Shown here: positions 12,037-24,437 of the stretch, one piece after another | Layout of the letters: the number at the start of each line of letters is the position of its first letter | Numbering within the stretch: position 1 is the stretch's first letter | Source of the DNA: Caldovatus aquaticus | GTDB taxonomy: Bacteria > Pseudomonadota > Alphaproteobacteria > Acetobacterales > Acetobacteraceae | Assembly (NCBI RefSeq): GCF_019458025.1 | Contig: NZ_JAHZUY010000001.1 | Coordinates: 1-64,000, forward strand | Length of the DNA: 64,000 bases | Direction of reading: 5' to 3' | The notes under the pieces: model-generated | Databases searched by the model: none | What the model saw: only the letters and a program-made list of their open reading frames with translations | What the model was told of the DNA's origin: nothing | Made by a program: the position numbers and the translations under genes

Positions 12037-13328
12037 ACCACGTCCTCCGCCTGCCCGCCCCTGTCGAGCCGCCGCCGGCCGGGCGCCGGCGGCGCGGCGC
12101 GCGCAGCGGCACCTTCGGCGTGCTCGACATCGGCTCGACCAAGGTCGTCTGCCTGATCGCGCGCGTCGAATCGGACGGCGAGCCGCGCGTGCTCGGCTTC
12201 GGCTGGCAGCGCGGCCGCGGCGTCAAGGGCGGCAACGTGGTGGACCTCGACGAGGCGGAGCGGGCGATCCGCGCCGCCGTGGGCCAGGCGGAGGAGATGG
12301 CGGACACGCAGCTCCGCGGCGCCATCGTCAACCTCTCCTGCGGCCAGCCGGACAGCCGCACCCTGCACATCCAGTGGCCGATCTCGGGCCGCGCCGTCAC
12401 CGAGGCCGATCTGCGCGCCATCCTCCACGAGGGGCGCCGCCGCGCCACCGAGGACGGGCGCGAGACGGTGCACGCGGTCACGCTCGGCTTCATCGTGGAC
12501 GCGACACCCGGCGTGGACGATCCGCGCGGCATGGTGTGCGAGACGCTCGCCGCGCGGCTGCACCTCGTGGACGCGGCGCAGGCGTCCTTGCGCAACCTCG
12601 GCGCCTGCCTGCTGCGCTGCGACCTCGAGATCGAGGAGCTGGTCTCCGCCCCCTTCGCCTCCGGCCTCGCCACGCTGGTCGAGGACGAGCGCCAGCTCGG
12701 CACCGCGGTCGTGGACATGGGCGGCGGCACCACCTCGATCGCCGTCTTCGCCGAGGGGCACCTGGTGCACACGGCGCAGATCCCGGTCGGCGGCGTGCAC
12801 GTCACCAACGACCTCGCCAGCATCCTTTCGACCCCGGTCGCGCACGCCGAGCGGATGAAGACGCTGCACGGCAGCGTGCATGCGACCTCGGAGGACGAGC
12901 GCGAATACCTGCCCGTGCCGCTGCTCGGCGAGGACGAGCACCACATCGCCCGGGTGCCGCGCGCGATGGTGGTCGGCATCATCCGGCCGCGGCTCGAGGA
13001 GACGCTCGAGCTGGTGCGCGAGCGGCTCGACGCCGCTGGGCTCGGGCGCGAGCTGGTCAAGCGCGTGGTGCTGACGGGCGGCGCCGCGCAGCTCGTCGGC
13101 GCGCGCGAACTCGCCGCCGAGATCCTCGGCCGCCAGGTGCGGCTCGGCCGTCCGCGCCCGGTGCGCGGCCTGCCGGAGGCCGCCACCGCCCCGGGCTTCG
13201 CCACCGCCATCGGCCTGCTCGCCTGGGGCGCCGGCGAGGGGCGCCCGGTGCTCGACCTCGCCCCCGGCCCCGCGCGCCCGCGGGGCCTGTTCCGCCGCTT
13301 CGTCCACTGGCTCAGGGAGCGCGTCTGA
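12033..13328 (+). CDS. ftsA: Cell division actin-like protein FtsA
   Basis: Actin-like ATPase that tethers FtsZ to the inner membrane and recruits later divisome proteins. The 431-residue protein shows the phosphate-1 loop ([11 protein letters not shown]), the phosphate-2 loop ([10 protein letters not shown]) and a C-terminal amphipathic segment, [13 protein letters not shown], that fits a membrane-targeting helix. A Pro/Arg-rich N-terminal extension of about 25 residues precedes the core. ATG overlaps the ftsQ stop. Confidence 0.96.
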   Translation: MNHVLRLPAPVEPPPAGRRRRGARSGTFGVLDIGSTKVVCLIARVESDGEPRVLGFGWQRGRGVKGGNVVDLDEAERAIRAAVGQAEEMADTQLRGAIVNLSCGQPDSRTLHIQWPISGRAVTEADLRAILHEGRRRATEDGRETVHAVTLGFIVDATPGVDDPRGMVCETLAARLHLVDAAQASLRNLGACLLRCDLEIEELVSAPFASGLATLVEDERQLGTAVVDMGGGTTSIAVFAEGHLVHTAQIPVGGVHVTNDLASILSTPVAHAERMKTLHGSVHATSEDEREYLPVPLLGEDEHHIARVPRAMVVGIIRPRLEETLELVRERLDAAGLGRELVKRVVLTGGAAQLVGARELAAEILGRQVRLGRPRPVRGLPEAATAPGFATAIGLLAWGAGEGRPVLDLAPGPARPRGLFRRFVHWLRERV

Positions 13329-13330
13329 GC

Positions 13331-13423
13331 ATGAGCGACGCCGCGCCGCCCGCCGCCCCCTCCCGCAACCCCTACCTCCCGCCGTCAGGGACCGACGCCG
13401 TCAGGAAGGACCACGCCGCATGA
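13331..13423 (+). CDS. Possible 30-residue small ORF coupled to ftsZ
   Basis: Two bases after the ftsA stop an ATG opens a 30-codon frame ending at TGA 13421-13423, which overlaps the ftsZ start as ATGA. The predicted peptide is Pro/Ala-rich at the start and charged at the end (AVRKDHAA). An AGGAAGGA sequence inside it probably serves as the ftsZ ribosome binding site. It could be a leader peptide that couples ftsA and ftsZ translation, or simply open spacer DNA. No family is recognised. Confidence 0.3.
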   Translation: MSDAAPPAAPSRNPYLPPSGTDAVRKDHAA

Positions 13424-15132
13424 CCCTCACCCTCACCCTGCCGCAGACCCGCTACACCGACTTCAGCCCGCGCATCACCGTGATCGGCGTGGGCGGCGGC
13501 GGCACCAACGCGGTCAACAACATGATCGCGATGGGCCTGGACGGGGTCGAGTTCCTGGTCTGCAACACCGACGCGCAGTCGCTGCAGCACTCGCGCGCCG
13601 AGCGGCGCGTGCAGCTCGGCCCGCACCTGACGCAGGGCCTCGGCGCCGGCGCCAAGCCCGAGATCGGCCGCGCCGCGGCGGAGGAGGCGACCGAGGAGCT
13701 GGCGCGCCACCTCGAGGGCGCGCACATGGTCTTCGTCACCGCCGGCATGGGCGGCGGCACCGGCACCGGCGCGGCGCCGGTGATCGCGCGCATGGCGCGC
13801 GAGAGGGGCATCCTCACCGTCGGCGTCGTCACCAAGCCGTTCGACTTCGAGGGGCCGAAGCGCCGGCGCTGCGCCGAGCAGGGGATCGAGGAGCTGCAGC
13901 AGTACGTGGACACGCTGATCGTGATCCCCAACCAGAACCTCTTCCGCCTCGCCAACGAGCGCACCACCTTCGCCGAGGCCTTCAAGATGGCCGACACGGT
14001 CCTCTACATGGGCGTGCGGGGCGTGACCGACCTGATGGTCAACCCGGGCGTGGTGAACCTCGACTTCGCCGACATCCGCACGGTGATGGCGGAGATGGGC
14101 AAGGCGATGATGGGCACCGGCGAGGCCGAGGGCGAGGACCGCGCCGTGAAGGCCGCCGAGGCCGCGATCAGCAACCCGCTGCTCGAGGACACCTCGATGC
14201 GCGGCGCGCGCGGCGTGCTGATCAACATCACCGGCGGCCTCGACATGACGCTGTTCGAGGTGGACGAGGCGGCCAACCGCATCCGCAAGGAGGTGGACGA
14301 GGAGGCCAACATCATCTTCGGCTCCTCGATCGACGAGGCGATGAACGGGCGCATCCGGGTCAGCGTCGTCGCCACCGGCATCGACGCCCTCGAGGCGCGC
14401 GAGGCGGAGCGCCCGCGGCTGGTCGCGATCGGCGGCGGCGCGGCGGTGGCGGCGGCCACGGCCGAGCAGCCGCAGAAGGCGGTGCCGGCGCAGCCGGGCG
14501 CCGCGGGGGCGGCGCAGGGGCCGGGAGGGCCGGCGGCCGGCGCCGCGGCCCCTCTCGCCGGCGCGTTCCCGGCCACCGCCGGGCCCGGCACCCTCCCCTT
14601 CATCCGCCGCGCCGCGCAGGCGGCCACGGCGAGCGCCGCCGCCGAGCCGGCGGCCATGCGCGATCCCGGCGCCCCCCCCGCCGCGGCGCCGCTCACCCAC
14701 CCGCTGGCGGCCGCTCCGGGTGCGGAGCCGCCCGTGATGCTCGGCGCGGCCGCGATCGCCGACGGCCCGGCCGGCGCCGCGCCGGTCGCCGGGGCGGCGG
14801 GAGGCGCGCCGCTGTCGCGCCAGGCCGCGCCGCAGCCCGGAGGCGGCGCGCCGGCGGTGCCGGGCGGCGTCGGGACCGGCAGCCCGCTGCGCGACATCTT
14901 CCGCCGCGTCACCGGCGGCGCCAGCGGGTTGATGAAGCGGACCATCGCCGAACCGGCGGCGGTCACGCCTGCGGCCCAGCCCCCCGGGCCACGCGCCGCC
15001 CGGATCGAGCCGGATCTGCGCGGCGCCGCCCCGGCCCCGCAGGGCGGGGCGCCGCGCCCGGCGCCGTCCTCTCCCGCCCAGGACGAGATGGGCATGGAGA
15101 TTCCCGCCTTCCTGCGTCGCCAGAGCAACTGA
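13420..15132 (+). CDS. ftsZ: Cell division GTPase FtsZ
   Basis: Tubulin-like GTPase forming the Z-ring. The GTPase core holds the nucleotide loop [11 protein letters not shown] (about 24-34) and the tubulin signature GGGTGTG (111-117). From about residue 330 to 553 there is a long Ala/Pro/Gly-rich disordered linker, making the protein 570 residues against about 380 in E. coli. The C-terminal tail [10 protein letters not shown] matches the conserved peptide that binds FtsA and MinC. The start is preceded by AGGAAGGA. ftsZ closes the dcw run before a structured intergenic region. Confidence 0.98.
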   Translation: MTLTLTLPQTRYTDFSPRITVIGVGGGGTNAVNNMIAMGLDGVEFLVCNTDAQSLQHSRAERRVQLGPHLTQGLGAGAKPEIGRAAAEEATEELARHLEGAHMVFVTAGMGGGTGTGAAPVIARMARERGILTVGVVTKPFDFEGPKRRRCAEQGIEELQQYVDTLIVIPNQNLFRLANERTTFAEAFKMADTVLYMGVRGVTDLMVNPGVVNLDFADIRTVMAEMGKAMMGTGEAEGEDRAVKAAEAAISNPLLEDTSMRGARGVLINITGGLDMTLFEVDEAANRIRKEVDEEANIIFGSSIDEAMNGRIRVSVVATGIDALEAREAERPRLVAIGGGAAVAAATAEQPQKAVPAQPGAAGAAQGPGGPAAGAAAPLAGAFPATAGPGTLPFIRRAAQAATASAAAEPAAMRDPGAPPAAAPLTHPLAAAPGAEPPVMLGAAAIADGPAGAAPVAGAAGGAPLSRQAAPQPGGGAPAVPGGVGTGSPLRDIFRRVTGGASGLMKRTIAEPAAVTPAAQPPGPRAARIEPDLRGAAPAPQGGAPRPAPSSPAQDEMGMEIPAFLRRQSN

Positions 15133-15163
15133 GGGGGCGGGCGCCGGCTTCCGGCCGCGCCCC
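15133..15163 (+). terminator. Imperfect GC hairpin after ftsZ
   Basis: Directly after the ftsZ stop, a GCCGG/CCGGC stem with a three-base loop (15143-15155) is flanked by further imperfectly pairing G- and C-rich arms. No T-run follows, so a Rho-independent terminator is possible but weak. Confidence 0.3.
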
Positions 15164-15174
15164 ATTGCTGCCCC

Positions 15175-15240
15175 ATTTGTGCGACGCAAAAATCAGAAAT
15201 TACAAGGCGTTGTAGCGTAATATAGCGAAACAAGGCTTGA
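15175..15240 (+). promoter_or_regulatory. AT-rich probable promoter region for lpxC
   Basis: This is one of the few AT-rich patches in the window. It contains a TAATATAG box (from 15218) that could act as a -10 element and a TTACAA at 15200-15205. Their spacing is not ideal, so no exact promoter is claimed. Position between ftsZ and lpxC suggests that lpxC has its own transcription start upstream of the hairpin leader. Confidence 0.4.
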
Positions 15241-15303
15241 ATGGCGCCCCTGGGCCGGCGGTGCAAGCTTGCCCAGGGGCGCCGCGCATTCACGCGAATG
15301 CGC
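15239..15303 (+). promoter_or_regulatory. Two adjacent perfect hairpins in the lpxC leader
   Basis: A perfect 13-base inverted repeat (15243-15255 with 15271-15283, 15-base loop) is followed at once by a perfect 8-base hairpin (15284-15291 with 15296-15303, loop ACGC). The CATTC in the second hairpin can instead pair with GAATG at 15239-15243 and extend the first stem, so the two folds compete. No T-run follows either stem. The structure may terminate ftsZ transcription, act in the lpxC 5' leader, or both. Confidence 0.5.
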
Positions 15304-15397
15304 ACGCCGCCGAGGATCCGGCGAACGGGACGGACCGGATCGCGCCGGGGCCGGGGTGCGGCCCGGCGTCGGGTTCGTGCGCGGAACAGAGGTGCGG

Positions 15398-16417
15398 ATG
15401 GACGGCTATCTCCTGGCCGGGGCGGGACAGACGGCGCGGCGGCGCCGGACGCTCAAGTCCTCGATCGGCTGCGTCGGCACCGGCCTGCACACCGGCCGGC
15501 GCGTCCGCCTCACCCTGCATCCCGCTGCCGCGGGCAGCGGCATCCGCTTCCGCCGCGCCGATCTCGGCGGCATCGAGATCCCGGCGCGCTTCGACCACGT
15601 GGTGGACACCCGTCTCTGCACCGCACTCCGCGCGCCCGGCGCGCCGGATGCCCGGGTCGGCACCGTCGAGCACCTGATGGCCGCCTTCGTCGCCTGCGGC
15701 ATCGACGACGCCGTCGCCGAGCTCGACGGGCCGGAGGTGCCGATCCTCGACGGCTCCGCCGCCCCCTTCGTCTTCCTCCTCGATTGCGCCGGCAGCGTCG
15801 CCACCACCCTGCCGCAGGGCGCGATCGAGGTGCTGCGCCCGGTGCGGGTCGAGGACGGCGCCGGCGGCTGGGCCGAGCTGCGTCCCGGCCCCGAGCCCGC
15901 CTTCGACGCCGCGCTGGAGATCGATTTCCCGAACACGGCGATCGGCCGGCAGTCGCTTGCGCTGCGCCTCACGCCGCGCGCGGTGCGGAGCGTCCTTGCG
16001 CCGGCGCGCACCTTCACCCTGGCCGAGGACGTGGCGCGGCTGCGCGCCGCCGGGCTGGCGCAGGGCGGGTCGCTGGCGAATGCCGTGGTGGTGGACGGGC
16101 CGCTGGTGCTGAACCCGGGCGGGCTGCGCTGCCCGGACGAGTTCGTGCGCCACAAGCTGCTCGACCTGGTGGGCGATCTGGCGCTGGCCGGCCTGCCGAT
16201 CCGCGGCCGCTTCGCCGGATACCGCTCCGGCCACGCGCTGAACAATCGGCTGCTGCACGCGCTTTTCGCCGAGGCCGGCGCCTTCCGGGTGGTCGGCGGC
16301 GCGGAGCGGGAGCCGGCCCTCGCCGGCGCGGCCCTCCCCGGGCCGGCGATGGCGGAGAATGGCGGCTCGGCCGGCACCGCCCGGCTGCCGGCCGCCGCCG
16401 CCCCGGCCGTCGCCTGA
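15398..16417 (+). CDS. lpxC: UDP-3-O-acyl-GlcNAc deacetylase LpxC
   Basis: Zinc amidase that catalyses the committed step of lipid A synthesis in the cytoplasm. The 339-residue protein has SIGCVGTGLHTG, the zinc histidine in VEHLMAAF, the second zinc site HKLLDLVGDLAL and the catalytic-histidine region RSGHALNN. A roughly 40-residue Ala/Pro-rich C-terminal tail extends beyond the usual size near 305. ATG 15398 has AGAGG five bases upstream and was preferred over earlier in-frame starts. This gene is the usual alphaproteobacterial successor of ftsZ. Confidence 0.96.
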   Translation: MDGYLLAGAGQTARRRRTLKSSIGCVGTGLHTGRRVRLTLHPAAAGSGIRFRRADLGGIEIPARFDHVVDTRLCTALRAPGAPDARVGTVEHLMAAFVACGIDDAVAELDGPEVPILDGSAAPFVFLLDCAGSVATTLPQGAIEVLRPVRVEDGAGGWAELRPGPEPAFDAALEIDFPNTAIGRQSLALRLTPRAVRSVLAPARTFTLAEDVARLRAAGLAQGGSLANAVVVDGPLVLNPGGLRCPDEFVRHKLLDLVGDLALAGLPIRGRFAGYRSGHALNNRLLHALFAEAGAFRVVGGAEREPALAGAALPGPAMAENGGSAGTARLPAAAAPAVA

Positions 16418-16469
16418 CGGCGGCAGGCGGGCCAGCGCGGGGCGCTCGCGCGGCGCCGGGAAGACCCGT

Positions 16470-16500
16470 TTGGCGCACCGCCGGGACGCCGTGGTATAGG
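16470..16500 (+). promoter_or_regulatory. Candidate sigma-70-like promoter of bamD
   Basis: TTGGCG (16470-16475) and TATAGG (16495-16500) lie 19 bases apart, about 47 bases before the bamD start. The spacing is long and the -35 box weak, so this is a suggestion only. Confidence 0.3.
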
Positions 16501-16546
16501 ACGGCGCCACCGACCGCCGAGCCATGCCGGAAGACGCCGCGATCCG

Positions 16547-17467
16547 ATGAACCATCCTGCCCAGCACCCTCACGCCCCCCGCGGCCACGCCCCCGGCTGC
16601 CGCCGCCGGGGCCGCGCCGCGCGACTGCCGCTCCTGCTGCTCGCCGGCCTCGTCCTCGCCGCCGGCGGCTGCGCCCGCCAGTGGGACGGCTCGGAACGCA
16701 GCCTGACCGGCCAGGCCGGGCAGCGCTACGCCGACATCGCCCCGGAGGCGCTCTACGCCGCCGGCATGCAGGAGCTGCGCGCGCGCCGCTTCCGCCAGGC
16801 GGTCGAGATCTTCGAGGCGATCGAGCGCGAGCACCCCTACTCGACCTGGGCGACCAACGCGAAGCTGATGTCCGCCTACGCCGAGTACATGCAGAACCGC
16901 TACACCGAGGCGATCGGCGCGCTCGACCGCTTCATCCAGCTCCACCCGGCGCACCGCGACATCGCCTACGCCTACTACCTGAGCGCGCTCTGCCAGTACG
17001 AGCAGATCAACGACGCCCAGCGCGACCAGCGCCAGACGGAGGTGGCAATGGCGGCGCTGCAGGAGGTGGTGAACCGCTTCCCGGACACGGCCTATGCCCG
17101 CGACGCGCGGCTCAAGATGGATCTCGCGCGCGACCATCTCGCCGGGCATGAGATGCACGTCGGCCGCTTCTACCAGCGCCAGGGCCTCTACGCGGCGGCG
17201 ATCGGCCGCTTCCGCAAGGTGGTGGACGACTACCAGACCACCAACCACGTGCCGGAGGCGCTGCACCGCCTGACCGAGATCTACCTCACCCTCGGCCTGG
17301 TCGACGAGGCGCGGCGCACCGCCGCGGTGCTCGGGCACAACTATCCCGGCAGCCCGTGGTACCAGGACAGCTATGCCCTGCTGGTCGCCGGCGCGCCGCG
17401 CTCGGAGGACGAGCAGCCGGGCCTCCTCGGACGGGTCTGGGACAACACCCTCGGCCGGCTCCTCTAG
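16547..17467 (+). CDS. bamD: Outer membrane assembly lipoprotein BamD (ComL)
   Basis: Periplasmic TPR lipoprotein of the BAM complex that inserts outer-membrane beta-barrels. The 306-residue protein has a basic N-terminus, a Leu-rich signal segment and a lipobox ending at Cys42 (LAAGGC). TPR-type repeats run from about residue 65 to 290, with EREHPYSTWA and NRYTEAI segments typical of BamD. It lies between lpxC and recN, the usual alphaproteobacterial setting. Confidence 0.94.
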   Translation: MNHPAQHPHAPRGHAPGCRRRGRAARLPLLLLAGLVLAAGGCARQWDGSERSLTGQAGQRYADIAPEALYAAGMQELRARRFRQAVEIFEAIEREHPYSTWATNAKLMSAYAEYMQNRYTEAIGALDRFIQLHPAHRDIAYAYYLSALCQYEQINDAQRDQRQTEVAMAALQEVVNRFPDTAYARDARLKMDLARDHLAGHEMHVGRFYQRQGLYAAAIGRFRKVVDDYQTTNHVPEALHRLTEIYLTLGLVDEARRTAAVLGHNYPGSPWYQDSYALLVAGAPRSEDEQPGLLGRVWDNTLGRLL

Positions 17468-17485
17468 GGGCGTCGCCGCCGGCGC

Positions 17486-21797
<4,312 letters not shown>

Positions 21798-21814
21798 CGG
21801 CGTGCCTTCGCGCC

Positions 21815-21829
21815 GGGCGCGGCGCGCCC
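21815..21829. terminator. Short GC palindrome between convergent ligA and pepP
   Basis: GGGCGCG and CGCGCCC form a perfect 7-base palindrome around one central base in the 54-base convergent gap. The arms are too close for a normal loop and no T-run is present, so a bidirectional terminator role is only possible. Confidence 0.2.
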
Positions 21830-21851
21830 GCGCCTCGCCGCCCGCCCGCCC

Positions 21852-23639
21852 TCACGCCCCGATCGGCGCGCAGGCGGCGCGCAGCCAGGCTGCCGTCGCC
21901 GGATCGAGCAGCGGCGCGATCTCCTCGGCGACGCGCGCGTGGTAGGCGTCGAGCCAGGCGCGTTCCTCGGCCGCGAGCAGGCGCGGCGCGATCAGCCGGC
22001 GGTCGAAGGGGGCGAGGGTCAGCGTCTCGAACTCGAGGAAGGGCTTCGCCGCGCCGGGGGTCTCGGCCTCGCGCACCAGGAGCAGGTTCTCGAGCCGGAT
22101 GCCGTACTCGCCGGGGGCGTAGAAGCCCGGCTCGTCGGAGAGGATCATCCCCGCGCGCAGCGGCACCGGCTTCGCCGCGCGGCTGAACGCCGCCGGCCCC
22201 TCGTGCACGGAGAGGTAGCTGCCGACGCCGTGGCCGGTGCCGTGGTCGTAGTCGAGCCCGGCGTCCCACAAGGCGCGCCGCGCGATGGCGTCGAGATGCG
22301 GGCCGGCCACCCCCTGCGGGAAGCGCAGCGTGGCGAGGGCGATGTGGCCCTTCAGCACCCGCGTCGCGCGCTCGCGCAGCGCCTCGGGCGGCAGGCCGGG
22401 GCCGGTCCAGAGCGTGCGCGTGACGTCCGTGGTGCCGTCCGGGTATTGCGCGCCGGAGTCGATCAGGTAGCACTCGTCGGCGCGGATCGGCCGGTTGCTC
22501 CCCGGCGTGACGCGGTAGTGGACGATGGCGCCGTGCTCGCCGGCGCCGGAGATGGCGGGGAAGCTCTCGCCGCGGAACTCCGGCGCCTCGGCGCGGAAGG
22601 CGAGCAGCCGGGCAGCGGCCGACATCTCGCTCTCGCCGCCCCGCGGCGCTGCCTCGCTGAACCAGGCGAGGAAACGCGCCAGCGCCACCGCGTCGCGCCG
22701 GTGGGCGGCGCGCGCGCCGGCCTGCTCGACGGCGTTCTTGCAGGCGCGCGGCAGGCGGCACGGGTCCTCGCCGGCGCGCACCTCGGCGCCGGCGGCACGC
22801 AGGCGGCGCGGGAACCAGGCCGGCGTCGCCTCGACGTCCACCCGCACCCGCCGGCCGGAGAGCGCATCCAGCGCCGCCGGCAGCTCGGCGCGCGGCCGCA
22901 CCGCGACGTCGTTGCCGAGCCAGGCGCGGGTCTCGGCGCCGACCCGCGCCGGATCGAGGAACAGGTCCACCGCGCCGTCGTCGCCGAGCAGCGCGAAGGC
23001 GAGCGGCAGCGGCGTGTAGGGCAGGTCGGCGCCGCGGATGTTGAGCAGCCAGGCGACCGAGGCCGGGTCGCTGAGGACGCAGGCGGCCTCGCCGGCCGCG
23101 CGCAGCGCCGCCGCCGCCTGCTCGCGCTTCTCGCTCGAGGGGACGCCGGCGTAGTGCAGCGGATGCGGCACCACCGGGCTCGCCGGCGGCGCGGGCCGAT
23201 CGGTCCAGACGGTGTCGAGCGGGTTGGGTTCGAGCGGCACCAGGGTCACGCCCGCGGCCTCGAAGCGCGCGAGCTGCGGCTCGGGATGCAGCCAGGGGTC
23301 GTAGCCGATGCGCCGGCCCGCCGCGTGCCGCTGCAGCCACTCCTGCGGCGGCTGCTCGGTGATGTGGCGCCGCTCCCACAGCGCCGGGTCGGTCTCCTGC
23401 GCCGCCTGCAAGGTGTAGCGGCCGTCGGTGAAGAGGGCGGCGCGGTCGGCCAGCACCACCGCGAGCCCGGCGCTGCCGGTGAAGCCGGTGAGCCAGGCGA
23501 GGCGCTCGGCCGAAGGGGGCACGTACTCGCCGAGATGCTCGTCGGCGCGGGGCACCAGGAAGCCGTCCACGCCGGCGGCGGCGAGGGCGGCGCGCAGGGC
23601 GGCGAGCCGGGCGGCGGGGGTGGCGGCGGAGGGGGTCAT
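21852..23639 (-). CDS. pepP: Xaa-Pro aminopeptidase (AMPP type, M24)
   Basis: Metallopeptidase that removes an N-terminal residue before proline. The 595-residue protein has two creatinase-like N-terminal domains (about 10-310), an M24 catalytic domain with metal ligands in SGAQYPDGTTDVTRT, HGTGHGVG, SDEPGFY and RLENLLLV, and a C-terminal AMPP extension. This three-domain layout is the longer, APP1-like form. It lacks a signal peptide and is probably cytoplasmic. The symbol is by family, not proven identity. Confidence 0.9.
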   Translation of the reverse strand: MTPSAATPAARLAALRAALAAAGVDGFLVPRADEHLGEYVPPSAERLAWLTGFTGSAGLAVVLADRAALFTDGRYTLQAAQETDPALWERRHITEQPPQEWLQRHAAGRRIGYDPWLHPEPQLARFEAAGVTLVPLEPNPLDTVWTDRPAPPASPVVPHPLHYAGVPSSEKREQAAAALRAAGEAACVLSDPASVAWLLNIRGADLPYTPLPLAFALLGDDGAVDLFLDPARVGAETRAWLGNDVAVRPRAELPAALDALSGRRVRVDVEATPAWFPRRLRAAGAEVRAGEDPCRLPRACKNAVEQAGARAAHRRDAVALARFLAWFSEAAPRGGESEMSAAARLLAFRAEAPEFRGESFPAISGAGEHGAIVHYRVTPGSNRPIRADECYLIDSGAQYPDGTTDVTRTLWTGPGLPPEALRERATRVLKGHIALATLRFPQGVAGPHLDAIARRALWDAGLDYDHGTGHGVGSYLSVHEGPAAFSRAAKPVPLRAGMILSDEPGFYAPGEYGIRLENLLLVREAETPGAAKPFLEFETLTLAPFDRRLIAPRLLAAEERAWLDAYHARVAEEIAPLLDPATAAWLRAACAPIGA

Positions 23640-23644
23640 GGGGC

Positions 23645-23847
23645 GGTCCCGGCAGTGTCACACGATTTTAACATGGTTTCCGTCACAATCATGCGTTTAA
23701 GGCATGGCTAGGTTGATGTTGCGGTGCATCATCGGCGGCTCGGCCACCCCCATGTTGCAGGTGCGAAGCGCGCCCGCCGTCCCGGCGTGGATGGGCCCCG
23801 CCGGGCTCCGGGATCGCCGGGGCGCGCCGCGCACAGGAACGCTACCG
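23645..23847. promoter_or_regulatory. Divergent intergenic region with an AT-rich segment
   Basis: This gap separates pepP (leftward) from the DUF1127 gene (rightward). Positions about 23655-23710 are notably AT-rich for the window and should hold promoters for one or both genes. No hexamer pair with good spacing was found, so none is named. AGGAA at 23835-23839 serves as the DUF1127 ribosome binding site. Confidence 0.35.
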
Positions 23848-24213
23848 ATGAACCTCTCGCTTACCAAGGACGAGGCCCGCAGCGCCGCCTCCCCCGCCGT
23901 GGCGGGCCGCGCGCGCCGGGGCCTGGCCCGCCTGGCCGAAGGCGTCGCCGCCCTCGCCAGGGCGATCGCCGAGTATCCCGCCCGCCAGCGCGCCTACGAC
24001 GAGCTCTCCCGCCTCAGCGACCGCGAACTGCGCGACATCGGCCTGAGCCGTAGCGACATCGCCCGGGTGTTCGACCCCGACTTCCCGGCCGGGCTGACCG
24101 CCGGCGCCCCGGGCGCGCCGGCACTCCGCGCGCCCGGCGGCGGCGAGGCGTTCCGCGCGCCGCAGGCCGCGGGCCGTGCCGGCATCGCGGAGCCGCTCTC
24201 CGGCGCGGCCTGA
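23848..24213 (+). CDS. DUF1127 domain protein
   Basis: A 121-residue protein whose middle (about residues 45-75) has the DUF1127/YjiS-type pattern YDELSRLSDRELRDIGLSRS. A basic Ala/Arg-rich helix precedes it and an Ala/Pro/Gly-rich tail follows. DUF1127 proteins in alphaproteobacteria are often small, strongly expressed and in some cases RNA-associated; the role here is unknown. ATG 23848 has AGGAA eight bases upstream, which favours it over the earlier in-frame ATG at 23704. Confidence 0.82.
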   Translation: MNLSLTKDEARSAASPAVAGRARRGLARLAEGVAALARAIAEYPARQRAYDELSRLSDRELRDIGLSRSDIARVFDPDFPAGLTAGAPGAPALRAPGGGEAFRAPQAAGRAGIAEPLSGAA

Positions 24214-24300
24214 CACCGGCCCGCGCCGCGCCTTCGCCGGCCGCCGCGCCCGCGCCGCGGCGGCCGCTCCGCGCGCCATCGCCCGCCCCGAGGCCATCCC

Positions 24301-24347
24301 CCGTCGCGGGATCGCCGCGACGGCTCCGGCCTGCCGCTGCGGAGCCG
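24301..24347 (+). terminator. Two overlapping hairpins after the DUF1127 gene
   Basis: A perfect 9-base stem (24301-24309 with 24315-24323, loop GATCG) overlaps a second 8-base stem (24321-24328 with 24340-24347). They share bases 24321-24323, so they cannot both form fully. No T-run follows. The site lies about 90 bases before the next start codon and may be a terminator or an attenuator. Confidence 0.4.
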
Positions 24348-24437
24348 GTCCGCGCTCCCGGGCGGTTCCAGCCGCCCGCGATCTGCTCTAGCGTCGGCGC
24401 GACGCCGGATGCCGTCCCGGGAACGCGAGGAGGAACC

